Of a stretch of DNA of 64,000 bases, positions 50,615 to 60,290 are shown piece by piece. The stretch comes from Trichomonas vaginalis G3 (taxonomy: Eukaryota > Parabasalia > Trichomonadida > Trichomonadidae). The stretch spans positions 25,822,082-25,886,081 of the forward strand of contig NC_067207.1 in the NCBI RefSeq assembly GCF_026262505.1, read 5' to 3'. The stretch's first letter is position 1; every line of letters starts with the position of its first letter. Both the position numbers and the translations under genes were made by a program. The notes under the pieces were generated by a model. That model was not told where the DNA came from. It saw only the letters and a program-made list of their open reading frames with translations, and searched no databases.

Positions 50615-52236
50615 ATGATTAAACAACAGCAACCACAGCAACTTAAGGCACAAAACACCCAGGTCCCTCAGACCATTACATACGCCATATATGCATATAA
50701 TTCAAAGACGGCAGAACAAACGCAAAGGTTGAAATATGGAGATTTGGAGATAGTATTGAAAAATGAACATTTCGAATTCGTTTGCAAAGGTGGTGCAGTG
50801 ATATCAAATATAAAAGAAATTTTATTTACGAATTCAAAAATAAAAGGAATAACGGATGATATAACATCAATTCCACCAGAAGAACAGAGATATTACGCAT
50901 TAAATGCATTTCCTAAAGTTTTGAAGATTGGAAGATTTAATTTAAATGAGGAATTCATAGAAGGTTTCCTAAATGACATAATGAAGAGGGCGGATAAGGA
51001 ATATATGGATAGTGAGTTAAATAAGAAGGCAAATTTGGTTTATGTTGATGAAAAAGATAATGAAATTAAAGAAAAGGTTGAATGGTATCATGAATGGACA
51101 TTTGAGACTTTTAAAGTTAAAGCTGATACAGAATGGGTTTCAGGATGTTTAGACCTTAAAGCAGATAAAACTTATGTTAACGATGAGTTAGAGAAGAAGG
51201 CGGATAAAACATATGTTAACGAAATATACCAAAGTTTGATAGGAACAAAAAATATTGAAACTATTGTTGGTGATTTTTCTGTCAATGAAGAAAATAAATA
51301 TTTTAGATGGCAGTTTGTACACTCCTTAAAAAATGGTACACAGTGTAAACTCATTCCGAAAAATAACAATGAAATGTATGTAAGCTATAAAAAGAATGAT
51401 GGTACACAAGTTAAAGTTCCATTAGACAACAACTGCTACTTAAACTTATATGGAGACGAACAAAAGAAATATTTAAGAGTTTATGAAATGGCAGATATGA
51501 CATTGCCTGACCCAGCTCCAGCACCATATTATTATGACTATGGAGATGACGACAGAACACCACGTGTAGATGAACAAAAGCTAACATTATATTTAGATTA
51601 TTTAGATATAAAAGATATAATGCAATAGAAAAAACGAGAATAGTATATTATTATACAGATGACAGAAATAAATATTATAGTCAAGATTTTACCTACCCTG
51701 AAAACATAAGATTATATTATAAAAATATTCTGACACAAACCAGAAGAAACCTGAAATAGTTGCACTATATTTTAAGTTCAAAAGAGACAATCCTATAATA
51801 TCTCATATGTTTGATTTAATGAACCCAGTAGGTTCTATTTATACATCTATGGATGCAAGAGGTCCTCAAGTAATGTTTGGTGTTGGTGCATGGGAACAAA
51901 TAGTTGACAGGTTTTGTATTGTGCAAACTCTTCAAAGGAAACAGGGGAAGTAAAACGATTTCAGGTGAAATTTACCTGCACACAGTCACTACATAGATTT
52001 AAGTACATCTCAAGCAGGTTGGCTAAGCATAGATATTGGGATTGGTCAGGAATGACAAAAGGTAAAGGATATGATGTTAAAGACGACGTTAAGTTTGCTA
52101 TAAATTGTTACTGGAGTGACACTCAGGAGAAGGAAACCATACACATTTCGTTTCAGGATATACACAAACAACGGGACAAAGTAAAGAATACATGCCACCT
52201 TACATGACAGTTTACGCATGGTATAGAGTTCAATGA
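50615..52236 (+). pseudogene. Phage-tail-fibre-like protein, multiply frameshifted
   Basis: Starts at ATG 50615 after an ATTTTTAAATCATAATAA box; the first frame stops at 51628 (337 aa). It contains KADKTYVNDELEKK units repeated at about residues 125-205, the pattern of trimeric phage and giant-virus fibres. Beyond the stop the protein continues in other frames (YYSQDFTYPENIRLYYKN; then PVGSIYTSMDARGP…GVGAWEQIVDRF; finally MPPYMTVYAWYRVQ ending at TGA 52236). PVGSIY…GAWEQI…RF and the terminal PPYxxVYxWxR are hallmarks of a phage baseplate/fibre tip domain (gp10 C-terminal type). At least four frameshifts separate these pieces, so the copy is dead unless these are errors. Likely role: host-attachment fibre. 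Confidence 0.7.
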
Positions 52237-52332
52237 ACGCTCAATGTTTGTGAAACAAACTTTAGAACGGATTGAAAGTCCTGAGCTCCAAAAGAGTGAA
52301 CGGCATAATTTAAATTTTTATTTTTATCATAA

Positions 52333-52515
52333 ATGACAAAATTAATTAAGCCAACTATTTCTAAATTAATGATACCAATGAAATCATTTCATGGAGTACT
52401 TATCCCAGGTTCTTCACAATTAGCCGGGGCAAGTGTTGTGACTCAAGGTGGAACAGTAGCGAATCCATTCAAATTATTAACTAAAGATGAACTTAATAAA
52501 ATGATGATAAAATGA
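52333..52515 (+). CDS. Small unknown Maverick protein (60 aa)
   Basis: ATG 52333 follows TTTTTATTTTTATCATAA, a textbook copy of the element's start box, which is the main reason to accept it. Sequence MTKLIKPTISKLMIPMKSF… with a short Gly/Ser-rich centre and a KDELNKMMIK tail. No family recognised. It is the last plus-strand gene before the central repeats. Confidence 0.5.
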   Translation: MTKLIKPTISKLMIPMKSFHGVLIPGSSQLAGASVVTQGGTVANPFKLLTKDELNKMMIK

Positions 52516-52550
52516 TGATAAAATAACTGATAACAAAATTTTATTTCACT

Positions 52551-53000
52551 GCTACCATGTTACCATGTGCTACCAGGTCATTTAACTTCTTTTAAAAATG
52601 ATGACAACATGACATTTTGACAACAACATAGGAGGAAGGTATTTATGAATTATTTTTGAATAACTGAAGGTGCTACCATGTTACCATGTGCTACCAGGTC
52701 ATTTAACTTCTTTTAAAAATGATGACAACATGACATTTTGACAACAACATAGGAGGAAGGTATTTATGAATTATTTTTGAATAACTGAAGGTGCTACCAT
52801 GTTACCATGTGCTACCAGGTTAATTAACTTCTTTTAAAAATGATGACAACATGACATTTTGACAACAACATAGGAGGAAGGTATTTATGAATTATTTTTG
52901 AATAACTGAAGGTGCTACCATGTTACCATGTGCTACCAGGTTAATTAACTTCTCTGAAAAAATGAGACAACATGACATTTTGACAACAACACAGGAGGAT
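52551..53000. repeat. Four 121-bp tandem repeats at the meeting point of the two arms
   Basis: Units begin at 52551, 52672, 52793 and 52914, a constant 121-bp period, with near-identical sequence. Each starts with GCTACCATGTTACCATGTG and CTACC, i.e. three iterations of a 9-10 bp GGTARCAYAT-type word on the opposite strand, followed by a TTTAAAAATGATGACAAC segment and ACAACATAGGAGG. The array lies between the last plus-strand gene and the 3' end of the helicase gene. Iteron-like organisation suggests protein binding, perhaps replication or regulation. Confidence 0.85.
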
Positions 53001-53028
53001 TAATGCAAAAATAAATTCAAATCATACT

Positions 53029-55338
53029 TTATAAAGCTTCATTTACAGGTATTTCATCGTCAGTAAATGAATCCTCATTATCGTTTGGTTCAACCTGTTT
53101 ATATAATCCTTTCATTTCTTCTTTCAAAACATAACACCATGTTTGTTTACCGTCTATTCTTCTATGTTTCCTATCACATTTATCCTTAATACTCATTTGG
53201 AAATTCTTGTCTTTCATGTCTGATGGTTTGCAGAATAGAGCATTTTCACACGTCATACCTGCACACAATTCATCATAATGTGTATTTATCCATACATCTA
53301 AAGGATTTGTTGATAACTCGATTAAATCTTGTTTGGCTTCAGTCATCGGTATGATTCGTACATTAAATGATGAAAGGTCATATTGCATAAAATACGTCAG
53401 TAAATTATCATAAAATTCCTTTGTGCATGAATTCATCAAATTCTTGAAGTAATCAAATTGACCCTTGAATTTACCATTAACTCTTAAAACTACATATCTT
53501 CTGTCTCCAACTTCAATTTTGACAGGGTAGACGTTATTAGTTACGAAAATGAAATTGGCAACATTCTGAGCAGTTCTTCTGGGTTGATTCTTTTCATTAA
53601 TTCTTATCTCATTATCCGTTATAATTGATTTCAAAGCGTTGAAGTTTGCAAGTCTGTCTTCACCTACATTCTTGAGTTCATTAAGTACAAGAAACATTTT
53701 ATTCTCAACTACTGAATTGAAATTACCCGTTAGCTCACCTATTTCGGTAATGTTTTTACATGAATAACCGGCGAGAAGTTCAGAAATAATGTCTGTAAAT
53801 CTGTTTTTACCTGTTCCCTGAAGTCCTTTCAAAATAATTGCTGTTTCATTCTTAATTCCAGGATGTTGAATCATTGATGCAATCCAGCTGAGAAGGTATT
53901 TATACACTTCATCGTTATTATCACAAATGGCTTCTTTAATGAAATTCATAAACATCTCAATTTTTGAGTAATCTGGTTTTTCGAGAACGTTGTATTTATA
54001 ACCCTGAAACGTTGAGAAAACATCTGGAGAATCAGATTTAAAGCAAACACACTTAACGGTTAATGAAGACAATTGATTTAGTAGTACGTCCCATGCTGTT
54101 ATGGTTTTACCTTCTTCTTTAAATAATTTAATCATTTTGAGTGACTCTTTCATGTTTGATTGAAGAACGAATGATATTTGATTCATTTTGTCGTGGATAT
54201 TATAGTCCTTTTGAATGAAATATTTATTTCCACAATCTACAAAACGGATTACACGTGATAAATCCTCAATTACTTCAGAACTGTTTTTATACTGATGATT
54301 TTCAGCCTTGCGTCTAATATCTGTTATCAAAAACGAGTCATCAAGTTTGATATCAAATGTTATTTTTGGCTTACGTAATAAAGGCAAAACATATTCATCA
54401 TAATATTCCTTTTGATATAGTTTTAGAATCTTTACCAAAACAAATGGAGAAGTCATTAAATGTGCATATCTACTACGTGCTTTTTCAAAATTACTTTTTG
54501 CATTTTCAGTTAAATTGCAGAAGTTATAAACGTTATCGTATGCTTCATTAATCAAATGATTAGGTAACGAATTAATTGCTTGAAACAGTGTGAATAATGT
54601 AACTTCTTTTTCTAAATTCATGTTTCCACCGTCATTATGTACTTCAAAATCACAGATGCCATCAACTATGCTCTGGGCAAGTTTATCGTCAATGTTTACA
54701 TCTTTGTTTTCATTCATAATAGTCTTTATTTCTTCGTTCTTCTGTTCAACTCTTACCTTAATATTCAAATCATTTAATATATCATTCACTGTTCTAGTTA
54801 ATGTTGAATCATAACTTCCACGAATGAATGAGTATGTATTGATTAGTTCTGTTGCATTCTTTCGAACTCTTGAATCAGCCATAACCACTAAAGAACGCTT
54901 TGAATCATCCATAGAAGTCATGATATCAATATCATAATCATTGCAGGAATAACATTTAATCATTCTGTTCGAAACTGCATAGAAGAAATTAGTGTTGCAA
55001 TAAATGTGAAGACCTCCTGAAGCGGTTTTAACGATAACATCTTTATCCGAAAGTTTTGATAAAATATCTTTTCCAACTGTTTCTTTAAGTTCATCATTGT
55101 ATGATTTATTGATATCGACATCTATAATCGTTAAATTTGATATTTTATTTACTAATAAAGCCATACCAGTTTTCCTTCCTCTTCCTCCATCATGTTTGAG
55201 GTAGTTGTGTAAATCAATCTTGTTTTCACCAATTCTTTCGTTGAGGGTTTTAGTTTCTACCACAACTAATTCCTCAGCTAATGAATCAATAACTTTTTCA
55301 TCAGAAACGATATAGTTGCTGTTGTTTGTTGCTGTCAT
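53029..55338 (-). CDS. Primase-SF3 helicase (D5-like)
   Basis: 769 residues from ATG 55338, preceded by TTTTTATTTTTTTATTCC. The N-terminal region has a primase-polymerase-like segment (NKISNLTIIDVDINKSY at about 73, GGLHIYCNT, CNDYDIDIM). The C-terminal region is a superfamily 3 helicase: Walker A GLQGTGKNR (about 504-512), Walker B MFLVLNEL (about 545) and motif C NFIFVTNN (about 595), as in poxvirus D5 and virophage replication proteins. The gene is intact. It would unwind and prime element DNA. The tandem repeats lie just 3' of it and inverted core copies lie just 5' of it. Confidence 0.85.
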   Translation of the reverse strand: MTATNNSNYIVSDEKVIDSLAEELVVVETKTLNERIGENKIDLHNYLKHDGGRGRKTGMALLVNKISNLTIIDVDINKSYNDELKETVGKDILSKLSDKDVIVKTASGGLHIYCNTNFFYAVSNRMIKCYSCNDYDIDIMTSMDDSKRSLVVMADSRVRKNATELINTYSFIRGSYDSTLTRTVNDILNDLNIKVRVEQKNEEIKTIMNENKDVNIDDKLAQSIVDGICDFEVHNDGGNMNLEKEVTLFTLFQAINSLPNHLINEAYDNVYNFCNLTENAKSNFEKARSRYAHLMTSPFVLVKILKLYQKEYYDEYVLPLLRKPKITFDIKLDDSFLITDIRRKAENHQYKNSSEVIEDLSRVIRFVDCGNKYFIQKDYNIHDKMNQISFVLQSNMKESLKMIKLFKEEGKTITAWDVLLNQLSSLTVKCVCFKSDSPDVFSTFQGYKYNVLEKPDYSKIEMFMNFIKEAICDNNDEVYKYLLSWIASMIQHPGIKNETAIILKGLQGTGKNRFTDIISELLAGYSCKNITEIGELTGNFNSVVENKMFLVLNELKNVGEDRLANFNALKSIITDNEIRINEKNQPRRTAQNVANFIFVTNNVYPVKIEVGDRRYVVLRVNGKFKGQFDYFKNLMNSCTKEFYDNLLTYFMQYDLSSFNVRIIPMTEAKQDLIELSTNPLDVWINTHYDELCAGMTCENALFCKPSDMKDKNFQMSIKDKCDRKHRRIDGKQTWCYVLKEEMKGLYKQVEPNDNEDSFTDDEIPVNEAL

Positions 55339-55401
55339 TTATATAGGAATAAAAAAATAAAAATAATTTTAAAACTAACTTTATTTTTGGACTGCATCAT
55401 A

Positions 55402-55489
55402 TTTCCTGTGTTGTTGTCAAAATGTCATGTTGTCATCATTTTTAAAAGAAGTTAAATGACCTGGTAGCACATGGTAACATGGTAGCACC
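55402..55489. repeat. Inverted copy 1 of the repeat core
   Basis: Reverse-complement copy of about 88 bp of the 121-bp unit (GTTGTCAAAATGTCATG … GGTAGCACATGGTAACATGG), upstream of the helicase gene. Together with the array at 52551-53000 it forms inverted repeats flanking the helicase. Confidence 0.85.
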
Positions 55490-55562
55490 TTCAGTTCTTC
55501 AAAAATAATTAATTATTGAATAACCTGAAACCATTAACGTAAACATTAACGATAAAATATAT

Positions 55563-55651
55563 TTCCTATGTTGTTGTCAAAATGTCATGTTGTCATCATT
55601 TTTAAAAGAAGTTAAATGACCTGGTAGCACATGGTAACATGGTAGCACCTT
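55563..55651. repeat. Inverted copy 2 of the repeat core
   Basis: Second reverse-complement copy, in tandem with copy 1 at a period of about 161 bp. The extra spacer includes TTCAAAAATAATTAATTATTG and CCATTAACG duplications. Lies between the helicase start and the KilA-N stop. Confidence 0.85.
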
Positions 55652-55740
55652 CAGTTCTTCAAAAATAATTAATTATTGAATAACCTGAAACCATTAACGA
55701 TAAAATATATTTTTGGTCGTTTATGACAAAAATAAATGGT

Positions 55741-56406
55741 TCATTTACTCACAATATTTTTTACAAAACGACCCCAAACTTTTAACTTCTTTTCTGCAGT
55801 TTCTAATGCTATCTTAGCGAGTTCATATTCTCTAAATTCTCTCTTTAAATCTTCTTGTTCCCATTGGTCTAGTTCGTATGGAGAATCTCTATAACCATAA
55901 TATATCTCACGTTCATGTTCTAATTGTTTTTTGCACATTTTTCTAACTTCTTCTTCAAACAAATGTTTTGCATTCTCTACTGTATCTTCGAGTTCTTCTT
56001 CATCTAATTTCTCATGAACTTTCTTGTCTATGGAGTCCATAATTTTTCCAACTGCTATGCAATATTTTGGAGAAGCCCACATTGCTATATAGTTTATAAG
56101 TCTTGGGTCTACATACGTTCCTCTAACCTGTTTGATTTCATCAGGAATTCCTGCATGAATTTTGTATAAAAAGCAACCGCCGGAATTCAGACGGTTGCTA
56201 TATTCTTCACAAAATGCCTTATAATACTCTTCCCAGGACTTATTTTCCAACAACTTTCTAAAGTCTTTCCTAAACTGTTGGCACATATTTGTTGCATTAA
56301 TGTAACCATCCTTGTCTCTACGTAAGACTTCAATACCATTATAAGTGCCTTTTGTGAATGTTTCACCATTAGATTTGTTCGTGAATGTTTTTGCTTCGAC
56401 TGACAT
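55741..56406 (-). CDS. KilA-N domain protein
   Basis: 221 residues from ATG 56406 (the frame opens at a TTG six codons earlier). KilA-N signatures: GTYNGIEVLRRDKDGYINATNMCQQF (about 18-45) and, after the linker, GTYVDPRLINYIAMWASPKY (about 95-115). A charged helical C-terminus follows. KilA-N is a DNA-binding domain common in phages and large DNA viruses. Being bracketed by copies of the iteron-like repeat makes it a candidate to bind them; that is inference. Confidence 0.85.
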   Translation of the reverse strand: MSVEAKTFTNKSNGETFTKGTYNGIEVLRRDKDGYINATNMCQQFRKDFRKLLENKSWEEYYKAFCEEYSNRLNSGGCFLYKIHAGIPDEIKQVRGTYVDPRLINYIAMWASPKYCIAVGKIMDSIDKKVHEKLDEEELEDTVENAKHLFEEEVRKMCKKQLEHEREIYYGYRDSPYELDQWEQEDLKREFREYELAKIALETAEKKLKVWGRFVKNIVSK

Positions 56407-56475
56407 TTCTGTTCTTACATACAAAATAAAAAGTTGAAAAAATAAAACTAACGTTATTTTTGGACTGCATCATAT

Positions 56476-56563
56476 TTCCTATGTTGTTGTCAAAATGTCA
56501 TGTTGTCATCATTTTTAAAAGAAGTTAAATGACCTGGTAGCACATGGTAACATGGTAGCACTG
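56476..56563. repeat. Inverted copy 3 of the repeat core
   Basis: Third reverse-complement copy of the about 88-bp core, in the 5' region of the KilA-N gene and just beyond the end of the next gene (56570). The preceding sequence TTATTTTTGGACTGCATCATA also precedes copy 1, so each copy carries the same left flank. Confidence 0.85.
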
Positions 56564-56569
56564 AAAAAA

Positions 56570-56833
56570 TTAAATTTGGATTGAGTTTAAAAATTCATCT
56601 TTATTAAATTCATCTCTTCCAACCAATTTATTTATTCTATTAAATTCTTTTATTTTTGCTTCACTCAGTTTAATGATTGAACGATAAGTTTCTAATTTTT
56701 CGATTATTTCTTTATCGTTTTCAACCCCACCACATTGCGGCTTCTTTTTGTAATAGCATATTTTTGATTTAATTCTGTTTAGTTTCTTTTTATATTCATC
56801 GTCTGGACTCTTGGCTGCTTTGTTGTCACTCAT
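56570..56833 (-). CDS. Small basic coiled-coil Maverick protein (87 aa)
   Basis: ATG 56833 after TTTTTTTTATTTCGTAAG, a standard start box. Lys/Glu-rich helical protein (KKLNRIKSKICYYKKK … EIIEKLETYRSIIKLSEAKIKEF). No known domain. Same strand as, and 20 bp downstream of, the integrase gene. Confidence 0.6.
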   Translation of the reverse strand: MSDNKAAKSPDDEYKKKLNRIKSKICYYKKKPQCGGVENDKEIIEKLETYRSIIKLSEAKIKEFNRINKLVGRDEFNKDEFLNSIQI

Positions 56834-56853
56834 TTCTTACGAAATAAAAAAAA

Positions 56854-58389
56854 TTAAATATTATTTAAATATAATGGAGTAATAAAATAAATTGGAATTT
56901 CTATTAATTTATTGTCAACTTCAACTAATGCATTGCCGTTAATATATCTAACAAATTCAGCTATTGTGTCAAATCTTCGTCTTCTTTTTGTCATTGATTT
57001 ATCAGTTTTTCCATAATCGAGATGAATCAAAACTTTATCCCCTTGTTTAAAATTCATGAGCCCTGAATTAATTTGTTCACGTTTAACATCATTCAACCTT
57101 TCCATTTGCTTTCTAATATATTCCCATTCTTTTGAAATATCATTTTTCATTTCCACTGGTTTCATGTTTATTGTTCTATGCCATGTATTATTGTAATAAT
57201 ATACTAACTGCTGTATGATGGAGTCATGATTTCCATCCCAGTATATCTGACCGTTAACCCCTAACGCATCTCTAAGAGTTCTCATTACCGCATCAACTAT
57301 TTTATTATGAAACGTATATGGAGAGGATGAAAAGAAAAAATTAATTTGTGGGAAATAATGAGTCATAGTTGCCTGAAATCCTTTATCGCCATCACCCCTG
57401 ATATTATCTACTCTTTCATGATCTAGTAAGTATTGAATAGCTCTTCTTGTTTCCTGTTCTGTTTTCCCTTTCACTGGAATGCAATATAAATATCTAGTGT
57501 TAATGTTAATGGCAAATAAATAAGTAACGTTTCCTTTTGAATATTCCAGATGATCGATTTCGTATGAATATGGATATGGTGCAAATGAAGGGCGACTAAA
57601 TTTTTCCTTTAATGGTTGAATTTTTGGGTCAATTGGTTTATTTAATATCTTGAAATCCTTTTTAAAATCTTTTTGCTTCTTTAATGTTTGAAATGGATAT
57701 AATAAAGTGAATGATGAAGGATTAACTGAAGGAGGAGGCGGTACTGTCGTTGGAGGTTTTGGTGTTGCAAGTGGTTTAATTTTATCTGCTTTGATTTTGG
57801 ATGATGAAGTTTTAGTTGTTGATTTTCCTTTCATTAATTCTGGATGTATTCTATTCATTTGTTTTAAATATGCTGTATATAAAGGTTTGATATACTTTCC
57901 CGCTTCGAGTTTATGTTGAAGGATGAATTCCAAAAGTTGATCTTCATTTAAAAGTCGGGCTGAATATGGTTTAACTAATGAATCATAAATTAAAGCTTGT
58001 GCTTCATTTATGGTCTGAAGGACCTGGGTGTTTTGCACTTTTGGCTTTTGTTCCTTTGGCTTTTGCGGCTCAGGATTATATAAATTATATAATTCATCAA
58101 TATCTTCTTCTGTTAATACTTTATTTTTGAAATCTTTCAATTGTTTAAGTTGTGATTTAGTTTTTCCCTTTGAATATTCATTATTTTTAATTTTGTCTTT
58201 AATTTCAGAAATTATTTTATTATGATATTTCAAAATTTCATTTTTATAATATGGATAATAATAATCCATATCATCACCCGTTATATTGTTATCATATTTT
58301 TGGAGATATGATTTTAATTCATAATAATTAAGAAAATTTTGATTAAGTACTAAATCATCAATTAAATTTTTTAAATCTACGCTATTCAT
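56854..58389 (-). CDS. Retroviral-type (RVE) integrase
   Basis: 511 residues from ATG 58389, preceded by TTATTTTATTTTTATATAA. The N-terminal 220 residues are helical, charged and Pro-rich (PKPPTTVPPPPS). The catalytic core has the first Asp in YEIDHLEY (D279), the second in RGDGDKGF (D333 or D335) and, where Glu is usual, Asp in HNKIVDAVMRTLR (D366). The C-terminus (about 435-505) is an SH3/chromo-like module, FKQGDKVLIHLDYGK…RFDTIAEFV. It would cut and join the element ends to target DNA, giving the 6-bp duplication seen here. The frame is intact. A KVQNTQVLQTI peptide (about 117-127) is shared with the fibre gene. Confidence 0.9.
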   Translation of the reverse strand: MNSVDLKNLIDDLVLNQNFLNYYELKSYLQKYDNNITGDDMDYYYPYYKNEILKYHNKIISEIKDKIKNNEYSKGKTKSQLKQLKDFKNKVLTEEDIDELYNLYNPEPQKPKEQKPKVQNTQVLQTINEAQALIYDSLVKPYSARLLNEDQLLEFILQHKLEAGKYIKPLYTAYLKQMNRIHPELMKGKSTTKTSSSKIKADKIKPLATPKPPTTVPPPPSVNPSSFTLLYPFQTLKKQKDFKKDFKILNKPIDPKIQPLKEKFSRPSFAPYPYSYEIDHLEYSKGNVTYLFAININTRYLYCIPVKGKTEQETRRAIQYLLDHERVDNIRGDGDKGFQATMTHYFPQINFFFSSSPYTFHNKIVDAVMRTLRDALGVNGQIYWDGNHDSIIQQLVYYYNNTWHRTINMKPVEMKNDISKEWEYIRKQMERLNDVKREQINSGLMNFKQGDKVLIHLDYGKTDKSMTKRRRRFDTIAEFVRYINGNALVEVDNKLIEIPIYFITPLYLNNI

Positions 58390-58436
58390 TTATATAAAAA
58401 TAAAATAAGTGTTTTAAGGGTGCCCGCCTCTTTGAA

Positions 58437-58487
58437 TCATAGTATCAAAGCCATCATTAACGGTTCCTTTTGTCTCTTCTGTGGCAT
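58437..58487 (-). other. Possible micro-ORF between integrase and polymerase
   Basis: An ATG at 58487 follows TTTTATTTTTAATGAA, the element's start box, but the frame (MPQKRQKEPLMMALIL) closes after 16 codons. It may be the start of a small gene broken by a frameshift, or chance. Confidence 0.25.
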
Positions 58488-58515
58488 TTCATTAAAAATA
58501 AAATTTTAAATTGTA

Positions 58516-60270
58516 TTAAATAAATGGCATACAACATCCATTTTCACAACATACAGCCTTAGTGTGTGCTCCTGTTAATGCAGTCTTACCAATTGTTAAG
58601 CGAGTCATTGACCCGTTTTTAAGTTGTAAATTAATATTCTGACCATCGAAAATAACTTTATCATTTATTATATCCAAATATTTTTTAGGTGTTAATTGCT
58701 TATTTTGTCGTAAACTAACACCTTTCATTTTCTGTGCAATCTTTTTAAAATCACCCCCATCAATTGAACCGTTGAATGAAGTATAACACTTAGGGCATAA
58801 AGCAACCATGTTATCACCTTGTTTCTCAATTGCTAAACCCAATAACTTCTTCTCATGTGCTTTTTCTTCAGCTTTATTCTTTAATTTAGGTTTAAATTTC
58901 TCATCAAAACAGAAGAAATCAAAAGGTGCGAATTTGAAAATGTTTTTATCATAAAATTGTTTATCGGTTACAATCGCCTGAAATGCTTGAGTGTTAGGAA
59001 GACTTGGATCGCCAGCAATAGCCCAATAAGATGAATCAGTATCACCTTCAATGAAATGAAAACGATTAACATCCATGCATTTATACATAAAATCATAAAT
59101 GAAAACCAAATACCAGTATTTTGCGTTATCTAAAGTGAAGAATGCCTCTTGTAAACATGTATCACATCTATAAAATCTATCTTTAAGCATCACTTGATAC
59201 GTATCTTCACCTATTTCTCTTATGTTTTTAAACTTATTTGACATACATGCAACGCGTGCCTTCTGTGCATTCATTATTTTAGTCTTTGCGTAATTTTGTG
59301 TATTCATTGCATCGTAACCATATGATCCATTAAGTGAAATCTTGCAAAATAAACTTTTTCCTTTATTTCCTTCTAATTCAGCCTTTTGTCTTTCGTTCAT
59401 AAATTTGTTCGCAAATTCATTAAAACAAGTATTTTTCGTAAATGTTAAAATTGATTGAATGTCATCAATGATAAAATGAAATCTGTCGATTAGATACCAA
59501 AGATAATAAGAAGAAAATGGTTGATATTGGTTGTGTGTTGATGCTAACTGAGTTAATTTCCTCTGTTTCTGGTCAACTGGTAGATTGTTTGATTTCATGT
59601 AATTATACATAAAACTGCCAATTGTTTTTTCATCTGTGATAATATCTAAGTTTCTTATTATCGGTAAAAAGTTTATGTAATCATTAATGTATTTTTCATC
59701 AATGTGACCCTTTACTTCAGCCACGAATAAAGTATTTTTCTTCTTAATTATTCCCAGTGCTTTTGCTTTCTTTGTTGCTGTATCACAAATGATAACACCA
59801 TTCAATCTTCCCGGCATATACATTTTATGGTCAGTATATTGAATGAAATCATGAGGATTAGATGAAAATGATGAAGGATATAATGAATTAAAGTCAACTC
59901 CAACGAAATGAGTCATGATGTTGGTGGTGTCCTCATTTGATACAGTTTTAGTTTCTGGACTATATGAAAGTTTATTAATGTGCGTGATTCCTTTAAGATT
60001 TACTCTATGTTGAACATTTGATAAACCACCAGTAATTCCATTACGGAGAATATGATAAGCTTCAACTGAATCTAAAGTCATTGGTAAATTATTTTTTAAT
60101 GCATAATTTCTTAAATTGATTCTTAAACGTTGAACATCTTCATCTTTATTTGATTTTACGACATTGCAATAACAACACATTAACTGACAATTTTCTTTGG
60201 TATGTGGTTTTTCATTATCGATTCTATCTAATGTTGGTTTATTTGCATATGTAAACGCTTTACCACACAT
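58516..60270 (-). CDS. B-family DNA polymerase, C-terminal piece (palm/thumb) with HNH-like zinc module
   Basis: Open for 584 codons from the first ATG at 60270, but the frame is open further upstream (…YYHDLILSSKCKMCGKAF), where it meets the end of the next ORF after a frameshift near 60300. First comes a zinc/HNH-like module: C-x2-C, PTLDRIDNEKPHTKENC, CCYCN..KSNKD. Then polymerase motif A DFNSLYPSSF (D126), motif B KISLNGSYGYDAMN (about 310) and motif C EGDTDSSYW (about 410). These are protein-primed PolB signatures. Together with 60291-61991 it would be a polymerase of about 1150 residues replicating the linear element. Confidence 0.9.
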   Translation of the reverse strand: MCGKAFTYANKPTLDRIDNEKPHTKENCQLMCCYCNVVKSNKDEDVQRLRINLRNYALKNNLPMTLDSVEAYHILRNGITGGLSNVQHRVNLKGITHINKLSYSPETKTVSNEDTTNIMTHFVGVDFNSLYPSSFSSNPHDFIQYTDHKMYMPGRLNGVIICDTATKKAKALGIIKKKNTLFVAEVKGHIDEKYINDYINFLPIIRNLDIITDEKTIGSFMYNYMKSNNLPVDQKQRKLTQLASTHNQYQPFSSYYLWYLIDRFHFIIDDIQSILTFTKNTCFNEFANKFMNERQKAELEGNKGKSLFCKISLNGSYGYDAMNTQNYAKTKIMNAQKARVACMSNKFKNIREIGEDTYQVMLKDRFYRCDTCLQEAFFTLDNAKYWYLVFIYDFMYKCMDVNRFHFIEGDTDSSYWAIAGDPSLPNTQAFQAIVTDKQFYDKNIFKFAPFDFFCFDEKFKPKLKNKAEEKAHEKKLLGLAIEKQGDNMVALCPKCYTSFNGSIDGGDFKKIAQKMKGVSLRQNKQLTPKKYLDIINDKVIFDGQNINLQLKNGSMTRLTIGKTALTGAHTKAVCCENGCCMPFI

Positions 60271-60290
60271 TTTGCATTTAGATGAAAGGA

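Noticed and set aside
52551-53000. CRISPR-like array from the 121-bp repeats
   Set aside because: The repeats have no unique spacers; the whole 121-bp unit is conserved and lies inside a eukaryotic Maverick.
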